A stretch of 64,000 nucleotides of DNA from an uncultured Alphaproteobacteria bacterium (GTDB taxonomy: Bacteria > Pseudomonadota > Alphaproteobacteria > HIMB59), in assembly GCA_902621205.1 (NCBI GenBank), contig CACNLH010000004.1, forward strand, positions 1 to 64,000, in the 5' to 3' direction. This document shows positions 9,943-19,383 of this stretch, in pieces; position 1 is the first letter of the stretch; every line of letters starts with the position of its first letter. The translations under genes were made by a program, and so were the position numbers. The notes under the pieces are model-generated. The model saw only the letters and a list, made by a program, of their open reading frames with translations. It was not told where the DNA came from and ran no database searches.

Positions 9943-10053
9943 TTTATATTTACAATTGATCTATCTTTGCTAATAATCCTTAGATGATTTTATTAAAGCA
10001 ATCACTAGGACATTTATAATTGCAAACCTCCTTTCTTTTCCATCACACAAAAT
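9943..10053 (+). promoter_or_regulatory. infC leader with hairpin and anti-SD-like tract
   Basis: The 111-base leader before infC has no Shine-Dalgarno sequence. Two features stand out. A possible stem pairs TTGCTAATAA (9968-9977) with TTATTAAAGCAA (about 9990-10001), with a two-base bulge. The tract ACCTCCTTTCT (10026-10036) is identical to the 3' tail of 16S rRNA as I recall it for Alphaproteobacteria. It could pair with the SD sequences of rpmI (AAAAGGAG) or rplT (AAAGGAG) in the same transcript. Function is inference. Confidence 0.35.
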
Positions 10054-10602
10054 ATTTTGAATAAACCTTACCAAAGAAATAATAACTTTCGTGGCAAAAA
10101 AGATCTCCATAAGATAAATAATTTTATTTCTGCGGCGGATGTTAGGGTTATTCTTGATGATGGGGAGCAATTAGGAGTTATGAAAAAAAATGAAGCTATA
10201 GACATTGCTAAAGGTAGAGGTATGGATTTAGTAGAGATAGCTCCAAATAATAATCCTCCAGTTTGTAAAATAGTAGACTATGGAAAATTTAAGTATCAAG
10301 AACAGAAGAAAAAAAATGAAGCAAAAAAGAAACAAAAAGTAATTGAAACCAAAGAGCTTAAAATTAGACCGGGTACAGGAGAGCACGACTACCAAGTTAA
10401 AATCAGAAATGCTCAGAAATTTTTAAAAGAGGGTAACAGAGTGAAATTCAGCTTGAGATTTAAGGGTAGAGAAATGGAGCATTCTAATTTAGGTATTGAT
10501 ATGCTCAAAAGGGTTAAAACAGATTTGGGAGATCTTATCAGAGTTGAAATGGAACCTAAAATCGAGGGAAGACAAGCTTTTCTCGTAGTTGCACCCAAAT
10601 AA
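10054..10602 (+). CDS. infC: Translation initiation factor IF-3
   Basis: IF-3 binds the 30S subunit, discriminates initiation codons and keeps subunits apart. The N-domain has VRVILDDGEQLGVMKKNEAIDIAKGRGMDLVEIAPNNNPPVCKIVDYGKFKYQ. A lysine-rich linker follows, then the C-domain KIRPGTGEHDYQVKIRNAQKFL. No ATG or GTG precedes the conserved region. The only candidates near the expected N-terminus are ATT at 10054 and TTG at 10057, side by side. The ORF track uses TTG (181 aa). I start at ATT because infC is the classic gene with an AUU initiator used in IF-3 autoregulation. The one-codon difference is not resolvable here. First gene of the infC-rpmI-rplT-pheST group. Confidence 0.93.
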   Translation: MLNKPYQRNNNFRGKKDLHKINNFISAADVRVILDDGEQLGVMKKNEAIDIAKGRGMDLVEIAPNNNPPVCKIVDYGKFKYQEQKKKNEAKKKQKVIETKELKIRPGTGEHDYQVKIRNAQKFLKEGNRVKFSLRFKGREMEHSNLGIDMLKRVKTDLGDLIRVEMEPKIEGRQAFLVVAPK

Positions 10603-10630
10603 ATTTTATGATATTTAACTGACATCAACT

Positions 10631-10666
10631 GATCGAAAAGGCTTTTAAAGGGTATGCCTTAAGATC
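10631..10666 (+). promoter_or_regulatory. Hairpin between infC and rpmI, possible L20-type operator
   Basis: An interrupted stem pairs GATC with GATC (outer) and AAGGC with GCCTT (inner). Small asymmetric internal bulges separate the stems, and the loop is 13 bases. It lies 28 bases before the rpmI start and just upstream of its AAGGAG ribosome-binding site. It is not followed by a T-run, so it is not a typical terminator. In Enterobacteria, ribosomal protein L20 represses rpmI-rplT by binding an rRNA-like irregular stem at this spot. An equivalent role here is inference from position. Confidence 0.4.
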
Positions 10667-10693
10667 TTATTAACTTACTCAAAAGGAGATGAA

Positions 10694-10894
10694 ATGCCCA
10701 AACTAAAAACAAAAAGTAGCGTCAAAAAACGCTTTAAAAAATCCTCATCAGGAAAACTAGTTGTCGGAAACGTTGGTAAACGCCATGGCATGTCTAAAAG
10801 AACAAACTCTTTTATCAGGAATTCTAAAGGTACAAGGGTCTTATCAAAATCTGCATCAATAATAATTGAGTCAATGATGCCATATTCTAAATAG
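10694..10894 (+). CDS. rpmI: 50S ribosomal protein L35
   Basis: Small basic large-subunit protein of 66 aa, the usual length. It starts [21 protein letters not shown] and has the conserved stretch [10 protein letters not shown] strong ribosome-binding site, AAGGAG at 10683-10688, sits 5 bases before the ATG. It lies between infC and rplT in the order found in most bacteria, 16 bases before rplT. No oddity in the protein. Confidence 0.96.
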   Translation: MPKLKTKSSVKKRFKKSSSGKLVVGNVGKRHGMSKRTNSFIRNSKGTRVLSKSASIIIESMMPYSK

Positions 10895-10910
10895 GTAAAG
10901 GAGAGATATT

Positions 10911-11270
10911 ATGCCAAGAGTTAAAAGAGGTGTTACAGCAAGAGCCAAACATAAAAAAGTTTTTGAATTTACAAAAGGACATCGAGGTAGAAGAAAAAAT
11001 GTTTATAGAGTAGCAACACAAAGTATGGATAAAGCTCTCCAATACGCTTATCGTGATAGAAGAAATAAGAAAAGAGATTTTAGAGGATTATGGATCCAAA
11101 GAATTAATGCCGGAGTTAGAGAGCATGGTCTAACTTATGCAAAATTTATCGATGGATTAAAAAAAGCAAACATTGAAATCAATAGAAAAATTCTCTCTGA
11201 AATTGCATTTCATGAACCCGCTGCTTTTAAATCAATTGTTGAGAAAGCCAAGGCTAATTTAGCCAACTAG
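10911..11270 (+). CDS. rplT: 50S ribosomal protein L20
   Basis: Basic 23S rRNA-binding assembly protein of 119 aa, the normal length. The N-terminal arm [30 protein letters not shown] is followed by the globular part [43 protein letters not shown]. The ribosome-binding site is AAAGGAGAG about 5 bases upstream of the ATG. In other bacteria L20 represses translation of its own operon; see the hairpin before rpmI. pheS starts 7 bases after its stop. Confidence 0.97.
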   Translation: MPRVKRGVTARAKHKKVFEFTKGHRGRRKNVYRVATQSMDKALQYAYRDRRNKKRDFRGLWIQRINAGVREHGLTYAKFIDGLKKANIEINRKILSEIAFHEPAAFKSIVEKAKANLAN

Positions 11271-11277
11271 ATTAATA

Positions 11278-12327
11278 ATGGACATTAAAAAAGTCCTAAA
11301 TGAAGTTACTAAAGAGATAGAGCAAAGCTCTAGCCAACAAGAATTACAAAACGTTAAAGTAGCTTACTTAGGAAAAAAGGGGAAAATAACTGAGTTATTG
11401 AAAAGTCTTAAGGATCTTTCTTTAGAAGAAAAAAAATCTTCAGGTTCAAAATTAAATTTACTAAGAATTGAAGTTGATAATCTTATTAAAAATAAATTTA
11501 ATGATTTAAAAATTGAAGAAATAAACTCTAAATTAAAAAACGAATATTTAGATATAAGTTTCCCTCCACCAAATTCTATAGCCTCGAAGGCTCATCCAAT
11601 ATCAAAAACATTTGATGAGGTTATCACTATTTTTGGATCAATGGGTTACTCTGTTGCCGAAGGCCCTGATATTGAGACAGATTTTTTCAATTTTTCAGCG
11701 TTAAATATTCCTGAAAATCATCCTGCACGTGAAATGCAGGATACTTTTTATATAGATGACAAGGATAAAGAAGGTAAGCCCTACGTTTTACGAACACACA
11801 CTAGCCCAGTTCAAATTAGAACGTTATTAAATCAAAAACCCCCAGTCAAAATAATTGCTCCTGGAAGAACATATAGGTGTGACTCTGACTCAACACATTC
11901 TCCAATGTTTCATCAAGTTGAGGGTTTGTTTATTAATGAAAATGCAAATATGGGAGATTTGAAGGGCACTCTAATTGAATTCTGTAAACAATTTTTTAAT
12001 GTACAGAATTTAAAAGTAAGATTTCGACCTAGTTACTTTCCTTTTACTGAACCTTCTGCTGAAATGGATATTGCTTATGAAATAGTTAATAACAAGATCC
12101 AATTAGGTCAAGGTGATCGTTGGCTTGAGATTCTTGGATGTGGAATGGTGAACCCAATAGTTTTAGAGAACTGCAATGTGGATACGAATACCTATCAAGG
12201 TTTTGCATTTGGAGTGGGCTTAGACAGAATCACAATGTTAAAGTATGGGCTTACAGACATTAGATCATTTTTTAGTGGAAATTTAAATTGGATAGCTAGC
12301 AATGGCTTTACCATAGGAGAATTTTAG
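11278..12327 (+). CDS. pheS: Phenylalanyl-tRNA synthetase, alpha subunit
   Basis: Catalytic subunit of the alpha2-beta2 class II enzyme that charges tRNA-Phe. The N-terminal coiled-coil (about 1-90) is rich in Lys/Glu. Class II motif 2 appears around FRPSYFPFTEPSAE, and motif 3 as GFAFGVGLDRITMLKYG near 305-320. The phenylalanine-site region includes THSPMFHQVEGL. Length 349 aa is typical. The stop TAG at 12325-12327 shares one base with the GTG start of pheT, indicating coupled translation. Confidence 0.97.
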   Translation: MDIKKVLNEVTKEIEQSSSQQELQNVKVAYLGKKGKITELLKSLKDLSLEEKKSSGSKLNLLRIEVDNLIKNKFNDLKIEEINSKLKNEYLDISFPPPNSIASKAHPISKTFDEVITIFGSMGYSVAEGPDIETDFFNFSALNIPENHPAREMQDTFYIDDKDKEGKPYVLRTHTSPVQIRTLLNQKPPVKIIAPGRTYRCDSDSTHSPMFHQVEGLFINENANMGDLKGTLIEFCKQFFNVQNLKVRFRPSYFPFTEPSAEMDIAYEIVNNKIQLGQGDRWLEILGCGMVNPIVLENCNVDTNTYQGFAFGVGLDRITMLKYGLTDIRSFFSGNLNWIASNGFTIGEF

Positions 12328-14720
12328 TGAAGTTTAGTTATAGTTGGTTGTGTGATCATTTAGAGACAGATAAAAATGCAAATGAAATTGGTGAAGCTCT
12401 TACAAATTTAGGTCTTGAACTTGAGAGCTTGACTGACTATTCAGAATACTCAAAGTTTGTAGTTGCAACCATAAATGATTTTAGAAAACATCCTAATGCA
12501 GATAGATTAAATATCTGTAAAGTTGACGATGGAACCAATACCTATCAGGTAATCTGTGGAGCAAATAATGTAAAGAAGGGATTAAAAGGAATATTTGCCA
12601 AAGATGGCATGTATATTCCAGGAACACAGATAAATTTAAAAAAAGGAAAAATTAGAGGTGAAATATCTGAGGGTATGCTTTTGTCTGAGAGGGAGCTTAA
12701 CTTAAGTGATGATCATGAGGGTATTATTGAGTTACTTGATGATTTTGAAAATGGCACTTCAGCAGTTGAAGCTTTGAAATTAAATGATCCTATTTTCGAG
12801 ATAGGTATTACACCTAATAGAGGAGATTGCCTTGGTGTTAGAGGCGTTGCTAGAGATCTCTCAGCTAAAGGTGTTGGTAAACTAAAGCCTTTAAATTTTA
12901 AAAAAATAAATCAGTTAGAATTCGCAAGCCCAATCATTTGGAATATTAACAATGATGATAATAGTTGTGAATATGTAGTAAGTAGATATTTTAAAAATGT
13001 AAATAATTCTAAATCTCCAGAATGGTTACAAAAAAAACTTATCAGCCTTGGACTAAGACCTATAAACGCTTTAGTAGATATAACAAATTATATCACTATT
13101 GATTTAGGCAGACCTTTACACGTTTTTGATGCAGATAAAATTGGAAAAAAACTAGATATGAGGCTTGCAAATGCGAACGAAAGAATTCTTGCTTTAGATA
13201 ACAAAGAATACACATTAGATAAAAATACAACCGTAATAGCTGATGGAAATAATGCACTTGCCATAGCAGGAATTATAGGAGGAGACCTCAGCGGATGCAC
13301 AGATGATACTAAAAATGTATTTCTTGAGGTTGCTCTTTTTAATCCAAATAGCGTAGCGCAAACTGGAAGATCTCTTGGAATAAATTCAGATGCTAGGTAT
13401 CGTTTTGAAAGAGGATTAGATAAAAATATGGTCATTGAAGGTTTAGAATATGCATCATATTTAATAAATAAAATATGTGGGGGCTTAGTAAGTAAAAATA
13501 TTGAAGCTGGAAAATTAGAAAATTTTGAGCATAAAATAAATTATAATTTTGATTACTTTAATAAGACTATTGGTTTAGAACTAGACCCACAAAAACAAAT
13601 CAAAATATTAAAAGATCTTAAATTTCAAATTAATAAAAGCAATGAAAAGGAATGTGAAGTCTTAGTTCCATCATGGAGGAATGATGTTAAAAACAAAATC
13701 GATATAGTTGAAGAAATTATAAGAATTTACGGATATGAAAATATTAAACAAAGTGTGCCATCTGCATCAATCGATGAGATTGATAAAATTGATAATTCAT
13801 CATCAAATAAGAAATTTAAATCAATAAAAAAACTTAAAAAAACCCTTATATCTAATGGAATTTCTGAAGTTATAACTTTTTCTTTTCACTCAATTAGAGC
13901 CCAAGAAATCCTTAAAGGAGATAAATCCTTAAAAATTTCAAATGCAATCAGTGATGATCAATCTTATATGAGAAATTCTATGATATTTAACCATTTAGAA
14001 AGTGCAGAATTAAATTTTAAAAAAGGTTTTAAAAATATTCAATTATTTGAAATAGGACCTATTTATAATTCATCTCAATCTCAAGAAAATATTCTATCAT
14101 TGCTTATTTCAACTGAAGAAAATACAAACTCTATTTACAAATCTGAAGAATTTAATTTTTACTCTTTAACAGAATTAACCTCAATATTAATAAGTTCATT
14201 AAATTTTGACATAAAACAATTTAACATATCAAGATCAACTTCAAATACTTATCACCCAGGTCAGTCTGCTGAACTATTTATGGGAAAAAAATTAATAGCT
14301 AGATATGGAAAAGTTCATCCACTAATTATGGAGGAATTTTCTAAACTTAAAAATTGTTATGCAATTGAATTATTTTTTGAAAACCTTCCAATTGATTCAA
14401 TTAGTAGAGCTAATAATATAAATATCTTAGATTCCCAATTTCAGTTCAGTGAAAAAGACTTTTCTTTTTTATTCGAAAAGGAGCAAAACCTCTATGAAGT
14501 TCAGAGATACGTAAAAGGTTTAGATAAAAACTTAATTAAAAATGTAGAATTTTTTGATTTATATGTAGCAAAAGACTTAGGTGATGACAGTAAAAGTGTA
14601 ACATTTAGGGTTACTATTCAATCTAAAGAAAAAACTCTTGAAGAAAAAGATTTAGAACAATTACATAAAAATATTTTAGAAAAAGTATCAAATAAATTTA
14701 AAGCAAAAATTAGAAGCTAA
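12327..14720 (+). CDS. pheT: Phenylalanyl-tRNA synthetase, beta subunit
   Basis: Large subunit of PheRS. An EMAP/tRNA-binding-like domain is at about 40-150 ([24 protein letters not shown]). The B3/B4 editing region contains [20 protein letters not shown] and [17 protein letters not shown]. The catalytic-like B6/B7 fold follows, and a C-terminal anticodon-binding (FDX-ACB) domain covers about 700-797. Length 797 aa is full. The GTG start at 12327 overlaps the pheS stop by one base, and the TAA stop overlaps the lepA ATG by one base (TAATG), so three genes are tightly coupled. Confidence 0.97.
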   Translation: MKFSYSWLCDHLETDKNANEIGEALTNLGLELESLTDYSEYSKFVVATINDFRKHPNADRLNICKVDDGTNTYQVICGANNVKKGLKGIFAKDGMYIPGTQINLKKGKIRGEISEGMLLSERELNLSDDHEGIIELLDDFENGTSAVEALKLNDPIFEIGITPNRGDCLGVRGVARDLSAKGVGKLKPLNFKKINQLEFASPIIWNINNDDNSCEYVVSRYFKNVNNSKSPEWLQKKLISLGLRPINALVDITNYITIDLGRPLHVFDADKIGKKLDMRLANANERILALDNKEYTLDKNTTVIADGNNALAIAGIIGGDLSGCTDDTKNVFLEVALFNPNSVAQTGRSLGINSDARYRFERGLDKNMVIEGLEYASYLINKICGGLVSKNIEAGKLENFEHKINYNFDYFNKTIGLELDPQKQIKILKDLKFQINKSNEKECEVLVPSWRNDVKNKIDIVEEIIRIYGYENIKQSVPSASIDEIDKIDNSSSNKKFKSIKKLKKTLISNGISEVITFSFHSIRAQEILKGDKSLKISNAISDDQSYMRNSMIFNHLESAELNFKKGFKNIQLFEIGPIYNSSQSQENILSLLISTEENTNSIYKSEEFNFYSLTELTSILISSLNFDIKQFNISRSTSNTYHPGQSAELFMGKKLIARYGKVHPLIMEEFSKLKNCYAIELFFENLPIDSISRANNINILDSQFQFSEKDFSFLFEKEQNLYEVQRYVKGLDKNLIKNVEFFDLYVAKDLGDDSKSVTFRVTIQSKEKTLEEKDLEQLHKNILEKVSNKFKAKIRS

Positions 14721-16519
14721 TGGAAATTTCTAAAATTAGAAATTTTTCGATAATAGCTCATATTGATCATGGTAAATCCACTCTAGCGGACAGAATAATT
14801 GAAATTTGTGGAGGGATGGATGACAGGACTAAAAAAGACCAAGTCTTGGATTCAATGGAGATTGAAAGAGAAAGGGGGATCACTATAAAAGCTCAAACAG
14901 TCCGATTAAACTATAAAAATAAAAAAGGTGATGAATATCAACTTAATATACTTGATACACCTGGACACGTTGATTTTTCCTATGAAGTTTCAAGATCACT
15001 ATCAGCTTGTGAAGGCTCAGTTTTAGTTGTTGACAGCACACAGGGTGTTGAGGCACAAACTCTCGCAAATGCTTATCAGGCAATAGATGTAAATCATGAG
15101 ATACTTCCAGTTCTCAATAAAGCAGATTTACCTGCATCCGAGCCAGAAAGAGTAAAAGAAGACATTGAACAAACAATAGGAATAGATACTTCAGAAGCTC
15201 GTCTCGTTTCTGCAAAAACTGGACTTGGAGTTGAAGATTTATTAGATCAGATTGTAGAGAAACTACCTTCTCCAAATACAAATGAAAAAAATCTCAAGGC
15301 TCTCTTAGTGGACAGTTGGTACGATAATTATTTAGGAGTAACAGTTCTGGTGAGAGTTCTTGATGGAGTTATGAAAAAAGGTATGAAGGTTAAGTTTTTA
15401 TCTAATAATCAACAATACAATATCGATAGAATTGGATATTTCACACCTGAAATAAATTATTGTGATGAATTAGGTCCAGGAGAAATAGGTTTTATTAATG
15501 CTAGTATAAAGTCAGTTGCTGACTGTAAGGTCGGTGACACAATAGCAGAATTAAATGATCAAAAAATAAAACCACTTCCAGGTTTCAAGCCCTCATTACC
15601 AGTCGTGTTTTGTGGGATATATCCTGTTGATACATCAGATTATGAGAGACTTAAAGAGAGTTTTGAAAAACTTGCTTTAAATGACTCAAGTTTTACATAT
15701 GAAAATGAAACTAGTGCTGCTTTAGGTTATGGTTTTAGGTGTGGTTTTTTAGGTTTGCTTCACCTAGAGGTTACAACAGAAAGACTTAGAAGAGAATTTG
15801 ATTTAGATTTAATTACTACTGCTCCAGGAGTTGTATATAAAGTAATTGACAGAAATAAAAACGAAATTGTAATAAGAAATCCCTCTGAACTACCTGATCC
15901 AGCTGAAATAGATAAAATTTTAGAACCATGGGTTAAATCTACTATAATAGTGCCACAGGATTATTTGGGTACTGTAATAACACTTTGTATTGAAAAAAGA
16001 GGTAAACAAAAAAACTTAAATATACAAAACAACAGAGCTATCTTAGAAATGGAATTACCTTTGAATGAAATTGTAATAGATTTTTATGACAAATTAAAAT
16101 CTTATTCAAAAGGTTATGCTAGTTTTGATTATCAGGTCTACGATTATTTTGAAGGAGATTTAGTAAAACTAAATATTCTTGTTAATTCAGAAACTGTTGA
16201 TGCATTTTCAAATATAGTTCATAAATCAAGAGCTGAAACGATTGGTAGAAGGATTTGTAATAAGCTAAAAGATTTAATTCCAAGACAAAACTTTCAAATA
16301 CCAATTCAGGCTGCAATTTATGGAAAAATTATAGCCAGAGAAACCATTAAAGCTTTTAGAAAAGATGTGACTGCTAAACTTTATGGCGGAGATGTGAGTA
16401 GAAAGAAAAAACTTTTGGAAAAACAAAAAAAGGGAAAGAAAAGAATGAAACAATTTGGTAATGTTGAAATTCCGCAGACTGCTTTTTTTGAGGCATTAAA
16501 AATAGGTGATAATGAATAA
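14720..16519 (+). CDS. lepA: Elongation factor 4 (LepA) GTPase
   Basis: Translational GTPase that promotes back-translocation or ribosome maturation. G1 is AHIDHGKST at about 13-21, G3 is DTPGHVD near 80, G4 is NKAD near 131 and G5 is SAKTG. The LepA-specific C-terminal domain is present, ending [43 protein letters not shown]. Length 599 aa is normal. The start overlaps the pheT stop. The stop lies 4 bases before tRNA-Ser, so the tRNA may be cut out of this transcript. Confidence 0.97.
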   Translation: MEISKIRNFSIIAHIDHGKSTLADRIIEICGGMDDRTKKDQVLDSMEIERERGITIKAQTVRLNYKNKKGDEYQLNILDTPGHVDFSYEVSRSLSACEGSVLVVDSTQGVEAQTLANAYQAIDVNHEILPVLNKADLPASEPERVKEDIEQTIGIDTSEARLVSAKTGLGVEDLLDQIVEKLPSPNTNEKNLKALLVDSWYDNYLGVTVLVRVLDGVMKKGMKVKFLSNNQQYNIDRIGYFTPEINYCDELGPGEIGFINASIKSVADCKVGDTIAELNDQKIKPLPGFKPSLPVVFCGIYPVDTSDYERLKESFEKLALNDSSFTYENETSAALGYGFRCGFLGLLHLEVTTERLRREFDLDLITTAPGVVYKVIDRNKNEIVIRNPSELPDPAEIDKILEPWVKSTIIVPQDYLGTVITLCIEKRGKQKNLNIQNNRAILEMELPLNEIVIDFYDKLKSYSKGYASFDYQVYDYFEGDLVKLNILVNSETVDAFSNIVHKSRAETIGRRICNKLKDLIPRQNFQIPIQAAIYGKIIARETIKAFRKDVTAKLYGGDVSRKKKLLEKQKKGKKRMKQFGNVEIPQTAFFEALKIGDNE

Positions 16520-16523
16520 TCAT

Positions 16524-16613
16524 GGAGAGATGGCCGAGTGGTTTAAGGCGCACGCCTGGAACGCGTGTATAGGGGCAACTCTATCGTGGGTTCGAATCCC
16601 ACTCTCTCCGCCA
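16524..16613 (+). tRNA. tRNA-Ser (anticodon GGA)
   Basis: A full cloverleaf with a long variable arm. The acceptor stem pairs GGAGAGA with TCTCTCC, with discriminator G and an encoded CCA. The D-arm is GCC/GGC. The anticodon stem CACGC/GCGTG holds the loop CTGGAAC, giving anticodon GGA. The variable arm TATAGGGGCAACTCTATC is of class II (serine) size. The T-arm GTGGG-TTCGAAT-CCCAC is regular. It reads UCC and UCU codons. It sits between lepA and a glycosyltransferase whose ATG is only 5 bases past the CCA. Confidence 0.97.
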
Positions 16614-16618
16614 ATAAA

Positions 16619-17437
16619 ATGAGTGAGTCAATAGGATATAATCTTAGAAAATTTGCCAGAAAATTTACTGAGTTTCCATTAGTTGAAATAAAAGACAAAA
16701 TAATCAACCACAAATCAATTAATAAAATACCCCAAAATGTCTATCAAACATGGGAGACTAGATCTCTTGGAAAGACTCACGCTAAATCAATTCAAGAATT
16801 TAGAGAAAAAAATCCAACTTTCTCTTTCTATTTATATGATAAGGAGAAAAGAGATAGCTACATGGAGTCTAGTTGGGGCAAGGAAGATATTTCAAAAATA
16901 TATTTCAAAAGTATCTTTGGTCCAATGAAAGCTGATATTTTCCGTTATTGTATATTGTATGAGTTAGGTGGTTATTATTTCGATATAGCAAAAGGCTGCA
17001 AATGCCCACTTAATCAACTTCATGATAGTAATCACATAGGAGTCTTAACTTATGAGGATACAATATGCTATTACCCACCAAATGATCCAAAACTTTTTTC
17101 ACTACTCAGACCTTTTAACCATTTTTTGCAATGGGGACTTGCATTTTCATCAAAAAATTTGTTTCTAGAGAGTTTAATAAATAATATTTGTTCAGACTAT
17201 AAATATTATAGAGATAAAGTTTTTGAAAATCCAAAGGTAGCTATTTTAAATTTTACTGGACCTGGTATGTATACAAAAGTAATGAGAAATTATATTTCAA
17301 ATAATGATATTTTTGACATGTCTGAATTAGATATAAAGTTTAATAACAATGGAATATTTAAATTAAAGGGATCCTCTGTAAGACATTATATAGTCCCTAG
17401 TTATACTTATCAAAAAAACTCAAAAATAGTTAGTTAG
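16619..17437 (+). CDS. Glycosyltransferase with DXD-type sugar-binding region (Gly_transf_sug)
   Basis: Resembles the GT32/OCH1-like family: [26 protein letters not shown], then [29 protein letters not shown]. The family's nucleotide-sugar and metal motif is usually GGxYxDxD. Here it reads YFDIAKG, so the second acidic residue is missing. The ORF track's start at 16565 lies inside tRNA-Ser and is wrong. The first usable ATG is 16619 (272 aa), with no Shine-Dalgarno sequence. Processing of the tRNA 3' end would leave an almost leaderless message. The 3' end overlaps the convergent GT9-like gene by 8 bp. Acceptor unknown. Confidence 0.78.
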   Translation: MSESIGYNLRKFARKFTEFPLVEIKDKIINHKSINKIPQNVYQTWETRSLGKTHAKSIQEFREKNPTFSFYLYDKEKRDSYMESSWGKEDISKIYFKSIFGPMKADIFRYCILYELGGYYFDIAKGCKCPLNQLHDSNHIGVLTYEDTICYYPPNDPKLFSLLRPFNHFLQWGLAFSSKNLFLESLINNICSDYKYYRDKVFENPKVAILNFTGPGMYTKVMRNYISNNDIFDMSELDIKFNNNGIFKLKGSSVRHYIVPSYTYQKNSKIVS

Positions 17438-18407
17438 CATCAATTGATTTAAGAAATTCTCGTAAAATATTTTCATAAATATTCAATGGGAAATCTTTTA
17501 AATTTTTAAAACCGTAATCTTTTATTTGAATTGTCTTTGAAAAACCAGGTCTTGAAAATTTTTTTTCATTTGTAACTCCAAATATTTTAAGTGTTTTTAC
17601 TCCCATAAATTCAAACATCCAAGCAGTGCCACTATCATTGCAAAGCAAACAACTCATTTGTTTTGCTAAACCCATAGTGAAAGTTATATCGTTTGAGATT
17701 AACTCACCATTTTTCCATTCTGGGCAGTTAAAGCCATTTTTTAGACAAATATTTAAGAGATCTTTTTCATCAGGACCTAAAAAAAAGAAAATATTATAGC
17801 CATTTTTCTGCAATTTGTGTGCAATCATTAAATATTTTTCAAAATCCCATTGTCTTATTTTATTGCCAGCGCCTGGTGAGATTGCAATATTTTTGTTAAT
17901 TTCTTCATTATTAAATGAAAACTTAATATTTTTTGGAAGTATTATATTAGGTATCTCTTTAATAACTCTTTTTTGAAGGGTTGATAAAATATTAAAATAA
18001 AATTGCTCAATATAAACATCTTTAAATTTTAAATTGTATTTATTTTTAATATCAGAAAAAAAAAAGTTTGCACATGAACTAAAAAAATATTTGTGTGGTA
18101 TTTTTTTTAGACTTAGTGTCCTTAAAACAACTTTTTGTAAATCTATGATTAAATCAAAATATTGATTTTCAAGTTTAGTATTTTTTCTAAATAGATTTAA
18201 TATTGATGACTGTATGCCATTATTTTCAATGATTTCAAAAATTGTATCTTTTACTAATGGATTTAATTTATCTTTAAAAGTTGTTGAATTGGTTGTCGTG
18301 TAATAAATTTTTGATTCAGGGTATATGTTTTTTAAAGTTTGTAAAAAAGTTACCTTTTGTAAGCCATCTCCAATTTTATCATTAAAACTATATACAAGAA
18401 TATTCAT
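17430..18407 (-). CDS. GT9-like glycosyltransferase (heptosyltransferase family)
   Basis: Divergent GT9-type protein. The N-terminal MNILVYSFNDKIGDGLQKVTFLQTLKNIYPES parallels ILvirf.riGDvllttP. The C-terminal half has ISPGAGNKIRQWDFEKYLMIAHKLQKNGYNIFFFLGPDEKD, then LLCNDSGTAWMFEFMGVKTLKIFG, replacing the usual NDTGPMHLA. Length 325 aa. It overlaps the RmuC-domain gene upstream by 4 bp and the convergent sugar transferase by 8 bp. Likely a surface-glycan enzyme. Sugar specificity cannot be read off. Confidence 0.72.
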   Translation of the reverse strand: MNILVYSFNDKIGDGLQKVTFLQTLKNIYPESKIYYTTTNSTTFKDKLNPLVKDTIFEIIENNGIQSSILNLFRKNTKLENQYFDLIIDLQKVVLRTLSLKKIPHKYFFSSCANFFFSDIKNKYNLKFKDVYIEQFYFNILSTLQKRVIKEIPNIILPKNIKFSFNNEEINKNIAISPGAGNKIRQWDFEKYLMIAHKLQKNGYNIFFFLGPDEKDLLNICLKNGFNCPEWKNGELISNDITFTMGLAKQMSCLLCNDSGTAWMFEFMGVKTLKIFGVTNEKKFSRPGFSKTIQIKDYGFKNLKDFPLNIYENILREFLKSIDAN

Positions 18408-19153
18408 TCATTAATATCTAACTCAACTTTTGTTTTGGCACCTAAATCTTTAATTTTATTAGCCCTACTTAATAAACTACCCTTACCATCTGTTATATAT
18501 TTTTTAGACTGATTTATATTTTCAGTTGATTTAATTAAACTTGCTTCAGTTTTTTCTAGCAAATTTAAAGTTTTTGCAATCTGGTCAAACATACTACCTG
18601 CAATTTCTGCAATTTCTTTTGAATTTTTATTTTGTTTCTCGAGTCTCCAAATACTCTCGACGAGTTTCATGCACATAATGAGAGTAGATGGTCCCACAAT
18701 TATTACTTGTTTTTGTTGTGCATAGTTTGAAATACTCTGATCGTACTTTTGAGCAGTGATCAATGCATAATCATGAGGCATGAATATAAAGACATAATCT
18801 GGCGAATTCAGTTTTATGAGGTTTGTATAATCCTTTTTGTGAATTGCATTTATATGACTTTTCATTGAACTTATGAAATTTTTTATAGACACCTCTTTTG
18901 CCTTTTCATCATCAGTATTTTGATAATCATACCAATCTTTCATTGGTAATTTTGAATCAATAATAATATTCCTTTTTTCTGGAAGAAAAATTACTACATC
19001 AGGCCTAAAAATTTGCCCACTCTCATTTTTATCAGTAAATTGCGTTTTGTAGTCTCTATCTTTGGTCATTCCACAATCTTGTAAGATATTCTCCAAAATA
19101 GCCTCACCCATGTCGCCCATATCGGAGATATTTGCTGTCAAGGCATTAGTCAT
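18404..19153 (-). CDS. rmuC: RmuC-domain protein, C-terminal catalytic-like part
   Basis: RmuC proteins limit recombination at inverted repeats and have a nuclease-like (PD-(D/E)XK-related) core. The core is here: MTNALTANISDMGDMGEAILENILQDCGMTKDRDYKTQF, then RPDVVIFLPEKRNIIIDSKLPMKDWYDY and YVFIFMPHDYALITAQ. An N-terminal membrane anchor and coiled-coil are expected but absent. They lie in the upstream 67-aa ORF in the same reading frame, separated only by TAA plus three codons. A GGAG sits 15 bases before this ATG, so re-initiation is possible. The 3' end overlaps the next gene by 4 bp. Family call good; whether split or nonsense-mutated is open. Confidence 0.8.
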   Translation of the reverse strand: MTNALTANISDMGDMGEAILENILQDCGMTKDRDYKTQFTDKNESGQIFRPDVVIFLPEKRNIIIDSKLPMKDWYDYQNTDDEKAKEVSIKNFISSMKSHINAIHKKDYTNLIKLNSPDYVFIFMPHDYALITAQKYDQSISNYAQQKQVIIVGPSTLIMCMKLVESIWRLEKQNKNSKEIAEIAGSMFDQIAKTLNLLEKTEASLIKSTENINQSKKYITDGKGSLLSRANKIKDLGAKTKVELDINE

Positions 19154-19162
19154 TTTTTTTGT

Positions 19163-19366
19163 TTAAACTCCAATTTCATCTATTTTGGAATTTACATATC
19201 CTGTTTGTTCAAGAGTTTTATCAAATAGGTTTGCGAGGTTTTCGTTAATTTTTTTTAAATCTAAATCTGTGTTATCATTAGTCTTAGTACTCGACTTTAA
19301 CAAAACAAAAATTAAAAGAACGATTACAATAATTAAAAATATAATTATTAAAAAATCCAAATTCAT
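19163..19366 (-). CDS. Membrane anchor and coil, N-terminal part of split RmuC
   Basis: 67 residues: a single transmembrane helix (about 5-24, LIIIFLIIVIVLLIFVLL) followed by a polar helical stretch (DLDLKKINENLANLFDKTLEQTGYVNSKIDEIGV). This is the layout of RmuC N-termini, though shorter than usual. The reading frame continues through TAA and codons for TKK into the RmuC core at 19153, with no frameshift. It is either a separate small membrane protein translated with the core as a second polypeptide, or the front half of a gene hit by one nonsense mutation. Confidence 0.55.
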   Translation of the reverse strand: MNLDFLIIIFLIIVIVLLIFVLLKSSTKTNDNTDLDLKKINENLANLFDKTLEQTGYVNSKIDEIGV

Positions 19367-19383
19367 ATAAATTTAATTAATAT

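Noticed and set aside
9970-10170. Minus-strand 66-aa ORF over the infC start
   Set aside because: It has an AAAGGAGG on its strand but no recognisable protein features and overlaps infC; the SD-like match is simply the complement of the CCTCCTTT tract.
12327-14720. Minus-strand ORF 13088..13435 inside pheT and similar opposite-strand ORFs in other genes
   Set aside because: Shadow frames of well-supported genes; no ribosome-binding sites or domain features.
16565-16618. N-terminal extension of the glycosyltransferase ORF beginning in the ORF track at 16565
   Set aside because: It lies inside tRNA-Ser(GGA); the residues are a translation of tRNA sequence. The start was moved to 16619.
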